Assembly (NCBI GenBank): GCA_012841845.1
Contig: DUTZ01000266.1
Coordinates: 1 to 6,794, forward strand
Direction: 5' to 3'
Source of the DNA: Actinomycetales bacterium
GTDB lineage: Bacteria > Actinomycetota > Actinomycetes > Mycobacteriales > Mycobacteriaceae
DNA length: 6,794 nucleotides
Made by a program: the position numbers and the translations under genes. The notes under the pieces are model-generated. The model saw only the letters and a program-made list of their open reading frames with translations, did not search any database and was not told the origin of the DNA. Positions 6,024 through 6,794 of the stretch are shown here, piece by piece. The number at the start of each line of letters is the position of its first letter. Position 1 is the stretch's first letter.

Positions 6024-6794
6024 TCAGGCCGGATACGTGGCGAGGAACTCGTCGGGCGGAAGCGGGCCGCCGAGGTGGACACCCAGCGCGTGGGTCGCGC
6101 CGACGTCGCGGACCGCGTCGAGAACCTGCTCGGTGGAGACGCTCCCGGCGACCGTCGGCATCCCGAGCTCGTCCGCGAGCCGCACCACCGAGCGGACGAC
6201 GCTGCGCTCGACGAGTCCGTCCACCATCCCCTCGACGAACTCGCCGGCGATCGTGACGATGTCGGGGTCGAGCTCCACGAGGGACCGGTACGGATCGCAG
6301 CTGGTGCCGAACTCCCCGACGGACAACAGCACGCCGCTCCGGTGCAGCGCACGCCGGAACGCGACGGCGGCGTCGGGGTCCTCGAGCGCGCCCGGCTCGG
6401 CGAGGACGAGCACCAGCGTCCCGCGTGGCACCCAGTGGCGCTCGCGCTCGGTGGCGACCACGCGGGCGACCTCCTCCGAGCCGACGGACTGCGCCGAGAG
6501 GCCGAGGGAGAGCAGGAATCCGGGACGTGCCCGCTGCAGCCCCGGCAGCAGCGCGATCCCCTTGCGCAGGACGAGGGCGTCGAGTCGGGGCCCGAGCCCG
6601 GCCCGCTCGGCAGCCGCGATCAGGTCGCCGGTCGCGAGCGTGGGGCCCGGGGGCGCGCCTCGGACGAGGGCCTCGGCCCCGATGACGCGCCCGGTCGCCA
6701 CCTCCACGATGGGCTGTAGCTCCAGGGTCACCGCCCCGGCGTCGAGGAGGTGCTCGACACCATCGCGACGGGCCCGCGGGGTCACGAGCCGCTC
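6024..6794 (-). CDS. Catalytically degenerate EAL-domain protein (5' end uncertain, may run off window)
   Basis: An EAL (cyclic-di-GMP phosphodiesterase) fold that should be enzymatically dead. Numbering uses the GTG at 6785, giving 253 residues. The domain opens with LELQPIVEVATG (21-32) and GAEALVR (36-42), so the EAL Glu38 is kept. The other catalytic positions are changed. The Asn of the LSLN strand is Gly95, the first Glu of EITE is Val127, DDFG is GEFG (157-160), and KID is TIA (178-180). AEGVE is AGSVS (213-217). The closing GGPLPPDEF region (starting near 240) fits the family end. It may bind cyclic-di-GMP weakly, bind another ligand, or act as a protein-interaction domain. The reading frame stays open to the window edge upstream of GTG 6785, so an N-terminal domain such as GGDEF or GAF could precede it. 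The lipoprotein dehydrogenase gene follows after 29 bp. Confidence 0.8.
   Translation of the reverse strand, partial: ERLVTPRARRDGVEHLLDAGAVTLELQPIVEVATGRVIGAEALVRGAPPGPTLATGDLIAAAERAGLGPRLDALVLRKGIALLPGLQRARPGFLLSLGLSAQSVGSEEVARVVATERERHWVPRGTLVLVLAEPGALEDPDAAVAFRRALHRSGVLLSVGEFGTSCDPYRSLVELDPDIVTIAGEFVEGMVDGLVERSVVRSVVRLADELGMPTVAGSVSTEQVLDAVRDVGATHALGVHLGGPLPPDEFLATYPA

Noticed and set aside
6075..6719. A 214-codon plus-strand open frame opposite the EAL gene.
   Set aside because: Acidic/Arg-rich low-complexity translation, opposite a gene with recognisable EAL-family landmarks.
1..6794. CRISPR array, tRNA or rRNA genes, insertion sequences, prophage or attachment sites.
   Set aside because: I saw no regularly spaced repeats, no tRNA-like cloverleaf or rRNA sequence, no transposase or integrase motif, and no flanking direct repeats. 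Coding is dense and base composition is even, apart from the AT-rich operator.

Overview
The window is very GC-rich DNA with dense, nearly gap-free coding on both strands. Together with a DtxR/IdeR-type iron box, GTG starts and start codons placed just behind -10 elements, this points to an actinobacterium, probably of the Mycobacteriales (Dietzia, Gordonia or Rhodococcus-like). The genus is inferred, not shown.

Layout. Positions 1-68 hold a strong GC hairpin and a short leader. A small DNA methyltransferase follows (69-764, +). Its stop codon lies inside a palindromic TTAGGT/ACCTAA operator (761-774) that precedes two translationally coupled ABC half-transporters (798-2390 and 2387-4216, +). 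A hairpin (4218-4245) fills the gap to three genes on the minus strand: a six-helix membrane protein of unknown function (4246-4791), a secreted PQQ-type sugar dehydrogenase lipoprotein (4855-5994), and an EAL-domain protein (6024 to the right edge) that has lost nearly all its catalytic residues.

How the genes work together. The two ABC proteins almost certainly form one heterodimer, and it is extremely asymmetric. The first subunit has lost Walker A, the A-loop, the catalytic Glu and the switch His, but keeps LSGGQ and a D-loop Asp. The second keeps A-loop, Walker A, Q-loop, Walker B with Glu and switch His, but has lost LSGGQ and the D-loop Asp. All intact motifs therefore belong to a single composite ATP site. 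The iron box suggests the pair moves a siderophore or another iron-related substrate and is expressed under iron limitation. The minus-strand EAL and dehydrogenase genes are 29 bp apart and could be co-transcribed. No functional link between them and the transporter is visible.
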